NCBI GenBank assembly: GCA_963920525.1
Contig: OY986436.1
Coordinates: forward strand, 92,240,868 to 92,304,867
Reading direction: 5' to 3'
Length of the DNA stretch: 64,000 bases
Source of the DNA: Dichetophora obliterata
Taxonomy: Eukaryota > Arthropoda > Insecta > Diptera > Sciomyzidae
Within the stretch, counting starts at the first letter, position 1, and each line of letters starts with the position of its first letter. The notes beneath the pieces are model-generated. The model saw nothing but the letters and a program-made list of their open reading frames with translations, had not been told where the DNA came from and did not search any database. The translations under genes and the position numbers were made by a program. Positions 21,716 through 33,306 of this stretch are shown piece by piece.

Positions 21716-23649
21716 TCTATACGAATATATAAAAGCGTTGTGACACTGCACGGATGTTTGACAATCACGCAAGAATTACTCAACCGATTAACACGATATA
21801 GGTATCAAACGTTTTGTTATTTCAACTTAGTCGTAATATGCTATGTTAGATTTGCCACGTCTACAAAAGTAGACTTTTTGCAAAAAAATGCTATATTTCA
21901 GATTTAGTTAAGCACTTTAGTTAAGTCCACTTTTCGGGGGATAAGCTTGGAGTAAAGCAAAGCGGTTTAGGATTGAGGTCAATCGAGCTGAAATTCTGGC
22001 ATTCTATTGTTTCGAGTATCAGATGGTATAAGTGAAAAAATTTGCCACAACCCCATTACCGCCCAGAATTAATTAAAAAGTTATACTTCGAACGGTTTTG
22101 GTTGTGTTAGACTAAATTTTATTAAGTTAATTCATACGGCTACTTTCGGCAACTGTACTAAAAATGACGAATATATAAATTTTTTTTTTCGAACAGCATG
22201 AAAATTCGTATATAGCAGTAAGGTGGTCTGCGGCAGGACAACGTCTGCCGGGCAACACTATACATCAATAAGAATGCTGTATATATCAGAAAATTCTGAT
22301 CGTCATGAATTGATGTTTCAAAGGGAAACGTCTAGCATGTGTTTTGTTCGAAGGTCAATTTACACTTTTAAAAATTCACAAAACGATCATAAAAAATTCA
22401 TTAAATTGAGTCAGGACAAATTCTAATATAACTATAACGTTAACTATGAATAAATAGATAAGGAAATAGATTTAAACATAGATTAATGTATATAACTTTG
22501 GAATAGTTTAAAATATTTTCCACAGAATTATTTTTTAAGCCATATTTGAAAACGTTTTTCACATGAATTAATTTATAAGCTGTAACATATTGCAAAAAAT
22601 ATGACAACATTTTAAGCAAATTAGTTTTCATCAAAAAATCATAGGGGGGGTGGGGGGTAGGTGGTTTGATTTTTAATTATAGAAACTGTTTGTGTCAAAA
22701 TAGAAAAAATTTTAAATGATGTTATATGATGTTATATGAAAAAATAAGGAATATGAAAATTTAAAAAAAATTAAAATTAAAAAAAAATATGTACAACAAA
22801 AGCAACTCTTGGCCTGTTGTTTAGTACAAGTTGGTTATTTTAGAGTTTTTTTAAAACAATATAAAACATTGCATTGGTGAGGTAACGGTAAACCTTTTCT
22901 TATTTTCCCAATTTACTTAATTGAACTTTCAAACAAAGAAAATTTAATGAAAATCGATTTGTAAATTGCAGAAATTTTTGCTTGCATGAAATTTCAATCG
23001 TTTTTTTTTCATTCACACTGAGAAAATCTATAGTTTTAAGATATCGCAAGAATTTTAATGTCATAATAACAGGATTTTTTTAAACATACCTAATATCCGT
23101 ACAAAATATTTCCGAAAAGAAAAGAAAATTACCGTTAATTTTATTAATCAACGACTGTCCATAGAAAAATGCATTGTTATGCATTGAGAAAGTCTATAGT
23201 TTTTGAGATGTCGCAAAAAGTTTGACGTCATATCGGTTTTTTTTTTTAATTTAAGAAGAATTGTTGTTTGGCTGAAGCCCAATAACAACAATTAATAACT
23301 GAAGAAGGCCGATTAACTACAACAATTTAAGAAGACTATATTTATTTTCAGAATATATGTAAAATATTACATTTTTGATTACAAATTTTAAAAATTTTTT
23401 ACCCAAATTTTTTCCCAAAAGTAAAGAAAAAAGAAAGCCAGGTAAATTTATGTCATCATAACAATTACCGTTAAAATTAAATAAAGTAATTTCTTAATAT
23501 ATATACCATTTTTTCATAACTAAACAGAACGAACACAATAATTTTTATATTTTGAATTTAATACAACTAAATACTTTCATTTTAAGATTTAAAATTTTTA
23601 CATGGTATTTAATATTTTTATCGCAGGCGAAGCAGCGGGTATTTGCTAG
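21716..23649 (+). mobile_element. Non-autonomous Helitron, complete ends
   Basis: The 5' end is A|TCTATACGAATATATAAAAG and the 3' end is GCGAAGCAGCGGGTATTTGCTAG|T, with insertion between A and T, no target duplication, and a CTAG terminus preceded by a GC-rich segment (rule of Helitrons). Length 1934 bp. Within it, 21960-22150 is the inverse of the 'gtgggcggtaaaagggg' module of the minus-strand Helitron at 29396, and 'cggcaggacaacgtctgccg' (22230) corresponds to 29935. No Rep or helicase motifs are seen. Confidence 0.8.
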
Positions 23650-23799
23650 TAATAACATAAGAATAAAGACTAAAGCAGCACTGGGCGCCCCATAGCTCAC
23701 TGAGCGCTCTCTGAGCGTAACTTTTCACATGTACATAAAACTCACAACCGAAGAGAATATAATTCAGTCGTTCGCTGACGGTGATGCTGTGAAGGCCTA

Positions 23800-25428
23800 C
23801 AGTGGTGGTCACGAATTTAGCACACTCAAAAAAGTAAAGTGAATACTTATATTTTCCATTTATTTGTTGTAAATTTTTAATTAACTTTTTTTTTAGTGTA
23901 TATATTCTGTCTTCTTTTTTTCTTATATACATTTTTTTATTTCAAAACTTTTTCTTATAGGACTTAAAATCAAATAAAATTTAAAAATAAGCATTTCGAC
24001 TTGGTCATGAATTTAGCACACGAGCGAAAAAATGTCTAGGATGAAAAATATAATCAAAATTGATTGCATAAAACTCAATATTTCGTAGGAAATCCCTTAT
24101 TCTTAATTACTGCATCTCATATCCTTGGTAAACTTTTGACCAAAGCCTCACAACGGTACTTTGGAATACTATACCGAATCCTTTGGATTTTTCTAAAGAA
24201 ATCTAGCAAATTTTTGGATTTTACTGTTAGTATTTGCTGCTCGACATCCCTCCACAGATTCTCAATCGGGTTTAAGTTCGATGATTGCGATGGCCACTTC
24301 AAAATATCAATATGTTTGTCTTCCAAGCAACTCTTAACTATGTGAGCACTCTGCTTTGGATCATTATCCTGCATAAAACGCCATTAAAGTGGCAAATTAT
24401 CCTCTTGAAACGGTATCATGGTATTGGCAAGTACGTTTTTGTAAGCGCACTGATCCATTTTTTGGTAAATTTTAACAATCGGACAAACTCCGTGCCAAGA
24501 AAACGCCGCCCATACCATAACATTTCAGCCACCCTGTTTAATCGTCTTTAGCGTGTACTTTGGATTGTGTTGCATGCTTTGAGGACGCCACACATATTGT
24601 TTGCTGTCAGATGCGAACCGGCAAAACTTTGATTTATCCCTCCAAAGCACATTTTTCCACAAATTCGTTGACTTTTAAATATTCTTTTGCAAACGCAAGA
24701 CTGCACTTAATATTTTTTTGCGACACATGTGGTGTTTGTTGGGCTTTAAAGCTACGGAAATTGTTTTCATTCAAGCGTCTTCTTATGCCTTTTGAGGATA
24801 CATTTATGCCATATTTTGATGAAATTTAATTTTAAATTTTATTTGAGGTCTTAAAAGGAGCACTAAGTGAAGCTCTATAAATCAAATGGCCCTCTCTTGC
24901 TATTGTTTTTCGCGCTCTTGGTCGCTATTTTACATTTTTAATGCTCTAATAATGCTCTACATGTTGTGTTATGTAATAACTTTCACGAACATCTAAGAAG
25001 CAGAGCAATCTCTGAAACTGTGCTTCCACCATTTTTCATTTGCTAAATCAAATGCCGCTGAGCCTCTGAACATCAGTAGCCTTTCGCCAAATCTTTCTGC
25101 AATTTTTTGTTAGAACTCAAATAGAAACTTAATAAATTTAGTATATCTTACTAGTAAAGTTTAATTAACGAAAATAAAATACGATATGGAACAGTAATTC
25201 TAAGCCTGTGCTAAATTCGTGTCCAGCATTTAAACCACATTGATTCATACTACTTGAAATATGTCAGAAAATTTAAGAATAACTAAGAAACCAACTAACG
25301 GTACATAGAGTTATCTTCATGAACAATACTCAACAAAAAATATTTTATTACAATTCTCAAGCTAAGATGTAAAAAATTTCAAATTAGAATTACTAACACA
25401 GTGTATGCTAAATTCGTGACCACCACTG
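23800..25428 (-). mobile_element. Tc1-like element with long two-repeat TIRs
   Basis: Ends CAGTGGTGGTCACGAATTTA and its inverse TAAATTCGTGACCACCACTG, both bordered by TA (23798-23799, 25429-25430). A second copy of the end motif lies about 205 bp inside each terminus ('tcatgaatttagcacac' at 24006; 'gtgctaaattcgtg' at 25206), giving the IR/DR arrangement known from some Tc1 elements. Length 1629 bp. The transposase frame is broken. Confidence 0.85.
24062..24800 (-). pseudogene. Tc1-like transposase pseudogene
   Basis: Minus-strand reading gives WRDKSKF (first acid block, DES changed to DKS), VMVWAAFSWHG, then FMQDNDPKQSAHIVKSC with the second Asp, and WPSQSSNLNPIENLW where the usual SPDLNP block has Asp replaced by Asn-like context (SSNLNP). 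Stop codons interrupt it before VMVWAAF and before FMQDND, and the N-terminal DNA-binding half is decayed. It lies centrally between intact TIRs, so mobility would depend on a transposase supplied from elsewhere. Confidence 0.85.
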
Positions 25429-25440
25429 TATGTCGGAAAT

Positions 25441-25964
25441 TCATAATAATGTCGGTAGATTCATAATTCTTATGGATTTAATTTTTATTTTGTAGAATTT
25501 TGTTTTATTCGTATAAGTTGAGGCTTAATATAATTCATACATATTACCTATTAAGATTCTTTGCATTGTTTTTCATATTATTTGTATTCATTAATTTTTT
25601 GATACTTAATTTTATTGGGATTTAATAAAATTATAACAAAACAGCTAAAAACAATGTTTGACTCTGAATCGTAATGCGATTTCTGTTCCGCAGAGAACCT
25701 TTCTTGCAAAGCAGAATGTGTGATTTTCCACTGCAAGTAAACTAATATAATTTATTTACTTAGAAGAAAATGCTGGAGCAATAATGAAATAGAAGAAATA
25801 GTGAAAAATACTGATGACAAAAAATAAAAAATAAACACATATTACAGTATGTGTGGGGGTATAAACATACAAACTTGCTTATCTAGATAATTGTGACAAC
25901 TATTTCGCTCAGTGTGCGTTTTTCAAGAGCGCACCAATACTAACAAGACAAAATAAAATGTGAC
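25441..25964. other. No gene seen
   Basis: AT-rich spacer with no supported gene or element. Confidence 0.4.
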
Positions 25965-26102
25965 TGTGTTAGAATGCCCAGCCCTGGACTAAAGTAAAGC
26001 AAAAATACAACAACGTATGTGAGCATGTGAGATGGGAGAAAAACTGAGAAATTGACACTTCAAATCTCATCGCCTCTGTGGTGCAGTGCGCTAGTGCGCG
26101 CT
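25965..26102 (+). mobile_element. tRNA-derived SINE, 5' part
   Basis: 'actaaagtaaagcaaaaata' followed by 'tctcatcgcctctgtggtgc' and 'agtgcgctagtgcgcg' matches the start of the SINEs at 37600-37735 and 37915-38045. It contains the A-box-like part and stops at 26102, just where the large foldback begins; the B-box half is missing. Confidence 0.6.
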
Positions 26103-26726
26103 TCCAGAGAGATTATATAAAGGAGAGATTACTTCGAGACATTAACAGAACGTTAACTGAAATCCAACGATCCGAATATTAATACGGTTCGAACAATTGG
26201 TTGCCAGCGTGTGCTGCCAGCAACACAGACTCTGCCAGCAGAGGCAGACGAAAAGAAAAAAAACTACCTCCAAATGCGAGACAAGCAACACCGAAAAACA
26301 AAACAAATACTCCAATTGAATTTTATGAATGAATTGGAAAAAAATTAATAAACAATTTGTACTGCTACTTATTGGTATGTTTGTGTGTTTATGCAGAATT
26401 TGTTTTGTTCTTTGCTTGACGTTGTTGTTATGCTCTATTTTATGCTTTTGACCTTGATTCCGATATTTTTCTTGTTTGGCTGAGCTGGAATAAAAGAAAT
26501 TGGCCAATTTGTGCTGTTTCTTAACTAAGCCAAATTTTTTATTGAAAACAAAATACAGATAAAAAATTTTTAAGATAATTTTTATAGGTAAATAAATAAA
26601 TATAACATAAATATTTTTAATATTTAACAACAAATATGTAGTGGGTTTTTTATGTAGTGGACTTTTTTGCTTAAAATTGAACGTTGAATTAGAAAAATAT
26701 AGATATAAAGTATGTATATATTAGGG

Positions 26727-27245
26727 AAGTCAATTCCGGGATCCCGGACGATTTAAACCTCTTTAAATCCCAGAATTGTCTTTCCGGGAACCCGGGACTT
26801 TTGAATAAAATATTTCTAATACATATATTCATGTAAATGCAATCACTTCATTTTAAGTTGATATGAATATAGAATTAGAAAAACCTTTTATTGAGGCTTA
26901 AAAAGATTGTTAGGCCGATGAGTGTAAATCACTGGTGCAAAGACTTTGCAAAGTTTTAGAAGAATTGCAACATCTGGAAGTAAGCTAAGTATTTCAACAT
27001 GGTCAGATGTTCTGACTTAGGAAATATATTTATTTTTTGTGGTGAAGGCAATCGTGATCGAAACTAACAAATTTCTTACGATTATCGTACAACTATTTCT
27101 ACATCTAACATAGAATCAGAACGGTGCTTTTCATAAGCGGGTTATATTTGTAATAATTTCTGAACAAAACTCTCCCATAAAAAATAAAACACGTGGATCA
27201 GCTTAATTATTACTTAAGAAATAATAAAAACAATAAATTTTATTT
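26727..27245 (+). pseudogene. hAT remnant (end plus dimerisation motif)
   Basis: A hAT-like end 'ttagggaagtcaattccggg' is followed at about 27100-27200 by a frame reading TSNIESERCFS, stop, AGYICNNF, stop, TKLSHK: the conserved S-x-S-E-R-x-F-S-x-A-G-x-I motif of the hAT dimerisation domain. Several stops; the catalytic region is missing. Confidence 0.6.
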
Positions 27246-28489
27246 TAAAAAATCTTTTCCAAAATTAAAATGTCTAAAACACAAAAAATCATGAAGACGG
27301 TGTCCAAAAAAAAGTGTTACATATAGTTATACCTTAAACTGTTCTGTATTTTATTTTTTATATTTTTTGTTCTTTAACCATTTCAATGGCTAAGCTAAAC
27401 TAAGACCAAAATAATTTTTAAGAAACAGCACAAATCGCAAATTTTATTCATTTCAGCTCTGCGTAACCAAACAAGAAAAATTTGAAACGCTATCAAAAGC
27501 ATAAAATAGAGCGTAACAACAACGTCAAGCAAAAAAAAAAACAAATTCTGCATAGACACACAAACATAAAATAAAATTGGTAGGTTTTTGGGGTAGTTCT
27601 AATATTTTTACCTTAAAACCAGGGTCTGATATGTTTGGAATTTCAGGGCTACGGAATTCCAAAATTTTTTCTAGCTAAAATCAGAGAATTTATATTATAT
27701 TGTTGAATTTTTTATGAATTTTTTTGTGTTCGAAATGCCAAAAACTTTGAGCATTTTTGAAAAAAAAAACAGCAAGTTTCAACAGCTATAACTTTTTTAT
27801 TCGAATTTTGGTTTTTGCAATTTTTTGCTTGAAAAAACTTAAAACTATGCTTTAGTTAACCGTGCATTTAAAATTTTTTTGGTAAAAATACTCCAGCTCG
27901 AAATTTACAAAATGTTACACTTCTAGTAAAAAATTTAATAACGACCAAGTTATTCAACGTAATCATATAATTTGTTTGTTTTTTTTTAAATGCTGTTTCA
28001 GAAAACATTTCAATAGCAGTTTATTGCAATTTTTTCAAATTTGAATTTGTTAGATTTATTTTTACTAAATAAGAAAAAATGAAATTACTTAAAAATTAAA
28101 ATATCAAAACTCTTTTAAATTTTTTCCGATTGTTTATGTTATATAGCTTATCTTTAGGGACAATTCAGTAACAAACAAGGTGCATACCAGTTTTATGCAC
28201 AAAACAAGGCTTTATGTGCAAAAGATAGAGAAATATATAAAAAGTCCAAAAATTTTCATATGTTTTTCAATTTACAGCAAAAAGATCAACTCGCGGTAAT
28301 TAAGCGCTGTAATTAATATCGAACTCATATAAATACATGCTGGTTTTTATTGCAAACGTCACTTTTTAAAAAGTCATAATTTTAATTTTCGAAAAATTTT
28401 AATTTTTCATTCAAATAAATGCGTGGCCAGAAGATTGTAGATAAATTAGAATTTTACAAAACATGTATAAAATATTTAAAAATTTAACG

Positions 28490-28640
28490 TAACCTTAAGT
28501 ATATACTTGTTGTTATGACTGTATAGTTTAGTATTATTGTTTTTTTGTTTTTTCAAGCTAATGCTTATATCGTACTATAAAAGAACCTAGTTCTTATTGT
28601 ACCAACACGTTTCTCTAAATAAATAAATAAATAAATATAT
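28490..28640 (+). repeat. Possible LINE 3' tail
   Basis: 'cttattgtaccaacacg' followed by (AAAT)n resembles the tails of the CR1-like copies at 35780 and 59860. No RT coding is attached. Confidence 0.3.
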
Positions 28641-29212
28641 AGATAAAATATTAAAATATGTACACAGAAAGATAAAATATATAATATAAGTATAGATAAA
28701 TACAATATATATTCGCTATTTCGCTCATTGAAATAATTGGTTAAGCCATAACGACATTCACTTGTTTCGTACTTGGCTTAGTTAATAAGCAGCACAGATT
28801 GGCCAATTTATTTTATTTCAGCTCAGCCAAACAAGAAAAATATCTGCAACACGATCTAAAGCATAATATAGAGCATAACAACAACGTCAAGCAAAGAACA
28901 AAACAAATTCTGCATAAACACACAAACATACCAATAATTTATAAATTTTTTCCAATTCATTCATAAAATTCAATTGGAGTATTTGTTTTGTTTTTCGTTG
29001 TTGCTTGTCTCGCATTCGGTGGTGGTTTTTTTCTTTTCGTCTGCCTCTGCTGGCAGAGTCTGTATTGCTGGCAGAGTCTGTGTTGCAGGGCAGCACGCGC
29101 TGGCAACCAATTGTTCGAACCGTATTAATATTCGGATCGTTGGATTTCTGTTAACGTTCTGGTAATGTCTCGATGCCTTCTCTCTTTTATATATTCTCTC
29201 TGGTTGAGTGTA

Positions 29213-29394
29213 AGCATCAAATAAAGTTCGTGATTTTGTAGTAATTAAAGAATAAATTTTTCGAAAACCTTGGTAGGCTATGACAATCTAAATTATCATA
29301 GGAATCCAATAAAAAAAGAACTATCAAAATCGATTCAGCGGTTACCGAGCTTACTCTGGATCAAATTTCGTGAGTCTCCTTTTATATAATAAGT
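29213..29394 (-). mobile_element. Helitron 5' end, minus strand
   Basis: The inverse of 20203-20392: 'cggttaccgagctt', 'cgtgagtctccttttatata'. Its extreme tip is split by the Helitron at 29396-31504: the tip resumes at 31505, where, on removing that element, the minus strand reads CTTATACTTATTATATAAAA. Confidence 0.65.
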
Positions 29395-29395
29395 A

Positions 29396-31504
29396 CTAGC
29401 TGAAACCCGGCGCGTTGCTGCCTCGTCCCGTTTCCAAAAACCCATCAAATGTTAACATTGAACATAGCATGTTTAAATTGTGGTTAAATACTAAATCTGT
29501 GCTACCTATAATTCCAAAGCTATTCGATAAATCATAAAGAACCTCAATCATAAAAGCCATTACTTTTGATTGGAAAGAGATATTGGGGTAATTTTTTCAC
29601 ATAAATTATTTTTAAGACTTGAATTTTTTGTAAAAAATATAAAAACAACATTTTGGAAAAAATAAATTTCGCCAAAAAAAATCAAAGGGTGTACCTTGTT
29701 GTTTTGATGACAAAAACATTAAAATAATTTTTGCGCTTAGCTGGAAGAATTTTTGCAAATAAATGCTATGTCATATGAAAGGAACGCCGATGTGCAATTT
29801 TTAATTGATTTCATTGTATGATGCCAGGCATATTCGTAGTACCCTAAAATGTTCGTTTAAATCGGTCGACCCGCTTTTGCAGTTAGTGGTTACATCAAGA
29901 GTGGTTACATAAGACTTGTATTCCTCGGCAGACGTTGTTTGGCCCCAGACCGCCTTAATGCCATACACGAAATGTCAAGAAATGCCAAAAAAATTCACTA
30001 TTTTCAGTATAACTGCCAAAAGTAACCATATGAATTAAATAGCCAAATTTTAGTCAAATACAATCAAAACTGTTTGAAATATAGAATTTTTGTTGTTTTG
30101 TAAGCGGTAAAAAGGGGTGCGGCAAAATTATTTCCCTTAAACCATCTCGTACACGAAACAAATCGACTGCCAAAATTTTAGCTCAATTTAGCTAAAGCCT
30201 GGTGCACTTTGCTTCACTTTACGTTGACCCCCCGAAAAGTCAGTTTAACTAAAGTGGGACAGGCCTATTTTTAGTGCTCTTGCCGAGAGTAACCATATGA
30301 GCTAAATTACAAAATTTTTGTCTAATACGACCCAAACCGTTGAAATAAAACGTTTTCATTGGTTTGTGGGCGGTAAAAGGGGGCGTGGAAACCAATTTTT
30401 AGTACAGTTGCTGACAGTAACCGTACAAACTAAGCCAACATTTAAGCTCAATCGACCAGTAGTAAATTTTAATGATTTCTCAAAAAGTGGGTGTGGCTAT
30501 ATATCGATTACGCCCCTTTTTAGTACAGTTGCCGACAGTAACCATACAAACTTAGGTATCACATGTTAGTCTCATACGGCCAAAACTGCTTAAAATATAG
30601 TATTTACACTGATATGTGGGCTCAAAAAGTGGGCGTGGAAACCAATTTTTCGTACAGTTACTGCCAGTAACTACACAAACCAAAGTACCAAATTTAAGTC
30701 TTATACGACTAAAACCGTCTGAAATAAAGCGTTTTCATTTCTTTGTGGGCGGTAAAAGGGGGCGTGGAAATCCATTTTAAGTACAGTTATCGACAGTAAC
30801 CGTACATACTAAACTAAAAAATTTTAGCCTTATACGATCCAAACTGACTGAAATATAACATTTTTATTGATTTGGGGGCGGTAAAAGGGGGGTGTGGCAC
30901 ATTTTTTTCCCTCAACCATCTCGTACCTGAAACAAATCGGCTGCCAAAATTTCAGGTCAATCGGTTTAGTAGTTTTGGAGTTTATAGACATCACACAGCC
31001 AGACATACATCGTTTTGCTTTTTGTGTATATAGATATCGATTTGTGGGCGGTAAAAGTGGGCGTGAAAACATTTATATATAGTGACCGCCTCTTGGAGCA
31101 CCTATACAGTAAGTTTCACTTTAAAAGTGTATAGAACTCTGGAATTGCCATGATTTCGAAAAAGTGGGTGTATTTATTTTACGACCACGCCCATTTTTTG
31201 TACAGCTACCGACAGTAACCATCTGAACAAAATTACCAAATCTTAGTTTTTTACGATTGAAACCGCCTGATATATATCCTTTTTTTGTTTGTGATCGATG
31301 GAGCAAATTTGGCTTGTATGGGAGTTACCACGCCCCCTTCTCCAATCGTTACCAAACCTCACAGGAACACTCTCAAGATGTGGCTTTATTTTCCCTGAAA
31401 ATTTCATAAAGATCGGTTCAGCGGTTTTGGAGTCTATACGTGATATAGCCACATACCCACATACCCACATACCCACATACATACATCCATTTTTATATAT
31501 AAGA
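29396..31504 (-). mobile_element. Non-autonomous Helitron with about 130-bp tandem modules
   Basis: Plus-strand left boundary A|CTAGCTGAAACCCGGCGC (3' end) and right boundary ATATATAAGA|T (5' end TCTTATATATAAAA). Between them the module 'gtgggcggtaaaagggggcg' recurs at about 30105, 30362, 30615, 30744, 30874 and 31045, each followed by a 'gtacagttrccgacagtaac' variant. No Rep/helicase coding; open frames here are products of the repeats. Confidence 0.75.
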
Positions 31505-31606
31505 TAAGTATATATATACTATACTTACTATACCACTGCTATACTATATATATATACTATATATATATACAATATATATATACTATATACATATATATAT
31601 ATATAT
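31505..31606. repeat. TA-rich microsatellite
   Basis: Irregular (TA)n and 'tatatactata' runs. Also a preferred landing place for the next two palindromic elements, which are bordered by TATA runs. Confidence 0.7.
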
Positions 31607-31915
31607 TAGGGCGGGTCAATTTGTATGGACGAATTTTTTGGAGGTCTGGCTCAGCGAAATTCGTAAAATACATGTAATTTCAAGACTTTTTCTCCACTAC
31701 AGCATATACAAATTCTGAAAAAAAGCTGTGCGGACTTTCGTAAATAGATTTTGTTCTCAATTATAAAATATGAATGTATGAATGTATGTGCATGAATCTA
31801 TTTACGAAAGTCCGCACAGCTTTTTTTCAGAATTTGTATATGCTGTAGTGGAGAAAAAGTCTTGAAATTACATGTATTTTACGAATTTCGCTGAGCCAGA
31901 ATTTGACCCGCCCTA
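31607..31915. mobile_element. Near-complete palindromic MITE (TAGGGCGGGTC ends)
   Basis: TAGGGCGGGTCAATTTGTAT... is mirrored by ...TTTGACCCGCCCTA. The arms run through 'aatacatgtaatttcaagac', 'tttttctccactacagcata' and 'aaagctgtgcggactttcgt' with almost no mismatch, leaving a loop of about 50 bp. It can form a single hairpin of about 300 nt. No coding. Confidence 0.85.
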
Positions 31916-31949
31916 ATATATATATAGTATTATCGTAATATTTCGTATT

Positions 31950-32960
31950 TAGGGCGGGTCGATTTGTAGGGAGTGAAAAATTCACCCATTTCCCACTATG
32001 ATTTCCGTATTCTATGGAGTATTCCATGAAAATTTGCCGAAGGAACCATACCTCTATCGTTAAAATCGAGTCCCCTACTTTTTGTTGGTAAAAAGTTCAA
32101 AAGTTACGGGCATTTTTGTCCAAATTTTGGACCATTTTTCCATTTTTTTCATGATTTTGTCCAAGAATATTACATTTATGGTCATTTTTTTGGCTCAATC
32201 CATTATTTAATTCAATTTACAATTCAAAACGAAGAGTTTAAGCCCAAATTTATCGAATTCGGTTGATTAATTCATGCGATATTGCTAAAACAAAATAACA
32301 CATAAAACCAACTTTTTGATTTTTTTTTCCCTTTTTATTTTTTTTTTACAAAAATTCAAATTAAGAGATAATAAAGTATCTATCAACCTATTATCAAACA
32401 AAAATATTCAATTTGAGTGTAGTAAAAGACAAAATGTGAAAAAAAACATTATTTTTTCTGAAAGTCTTGTTTGCTTTCAAGCCTTGGTGTTTTCGTACGG
32501 CTCTCTAATGTCGTCGCCATAGCGCCTTCTACATTCTTTCCTGCAACTCGTTTAGCAGTGGCAGCCAGCAATTGGACATGTCTTTCCGTTCCTTGAATGT
32601 GTAAAGGAATTTGTGGATCATCGAACGGTGGCACTTCGTAATTTAAATATCGTAATTTAAATTTAAATATATTAAATTTGGACAAAAATGCCGGTAGCTT
32701 TTGAACCGTTGGACCAATGTTGGAGATTTTTTTTTGTAAATTGATCAAAATGAGCTCATCTTTCCAACGCGCCTACTGGCGATTAAACTATTATCGTAAT
32801 ATTTCATACGAACGTCAATTTGGGAAAAAATCTACCAACAAAAAGTAGGGGACTCGATTTTAACGATAGAGGTATGGTTCCTTTGGCAAATTTTCATGGA
32901 ATAACCCATAGAATACGGAAATCATAGGGAAATTGTCGAAAAATAAATCGACCCGCCCTA
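31950..32960. mobile_element. TAGGGCGGGTC-ended element, 1.0 kb
   Basis: TAGGGCGGGTCGATTTGTAG and AAATCGACCCGCCCTA ends, with diverged arms to about 150 bp that include 'ggaaccatacctctatcgtt', 'aaaatcgagtcccctac' and inverses. It encloses a minus-strand coding-like fragment at 32449-32748. Bordered by TATA runs; TSD unclear. Confidence 0.75.
32449..32748 (-). pseudogene. Transposon-encoded protein C-terminal fragment
   Basis: A 99-codon minus-strand frame with a credible protein composition includes DDPQIPLHIQGTERHVQLL, then ATTLESRTKTPRLESKQDF. The pattern P-x-H-x-Q-x-x-E-R-x-V-x-L ... L-E-S-R-x-x-x-P-x-x-x-S-K-x-D-F recalls the C-terminus of uncharacterised proteins repeated in insect and cnidarian genomes. 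I cannot name the family with certainty. Lying between the ends of the 31950 element, it may be its decayed transposase. Confidence 0.5.
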
Positions 32961-33306
32961 ATATATATATATATATATATAGTATAGCAGTGGCGTCGCT
33001 AGGTTTTACCAAAGGGGGGATAAAGAAAATTTGAAATAATGTTTAAAAAAATATATATGTATATATTAATATAATATTAAATTAATATATTAAGCGTATT
33101 TTAATGCTTGTGCGCTCCTAGCTAACAATCAAAAAGTAGTAAAAATGTACATGTAACATTAATTATTATTGCATTTAACAATTAAGTCAAACCGCCTTGG
33201 CTTTTTAGATAGCTCATTGAGTACCTCATCGGCATTAATGGGCACATCTTTGTGTATTGCAAGGGCAGCCAGTCTGTTAAGCCGATTCTAAAATTTTTAT
33301 AGATAA

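Larger units (their letters stand above)
26103..29204. mobile_element. Large foldback element with about 430-bp arms
   Basis: 26103-26536 is the inverse of 28773-29204, through 'ccagagagattatataaagg', 'acattaacagaacgttaac', 'ccgaatattaatacggttcg', 'ctctgccagcagaggcagac' and 'caacaacgtcaagcaaagaa'. A partial third copy of the inner arm lies at 27410-27545, oriented like the right arm. Each tip carries a TATATAA box. The centre includes hAT remnants. No clear TSD and no intact coding; the open frames in the arms mirror each other and are artefacts. Confidence 0.75.

Noticed and set aside
24064..24829. Plus-strand open frames of 93, 88 and 89 codons
   Set aside because: Antisense to the Tc1 transposase pseudogene, which has clear motifs on the minus strand.
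26142..26633. 163-codon minus-strand open frame
   Set aside because: Lies in one arm of the large foldback; low-complexity Phe/Ile/Lys content, and the mirrored arm gives a different frame. No domain.
30318..31507. Several open frames of 60-83 codons on both strands
   Set aside because: They arise from the tandem modules of the Helitron and repeat with them.
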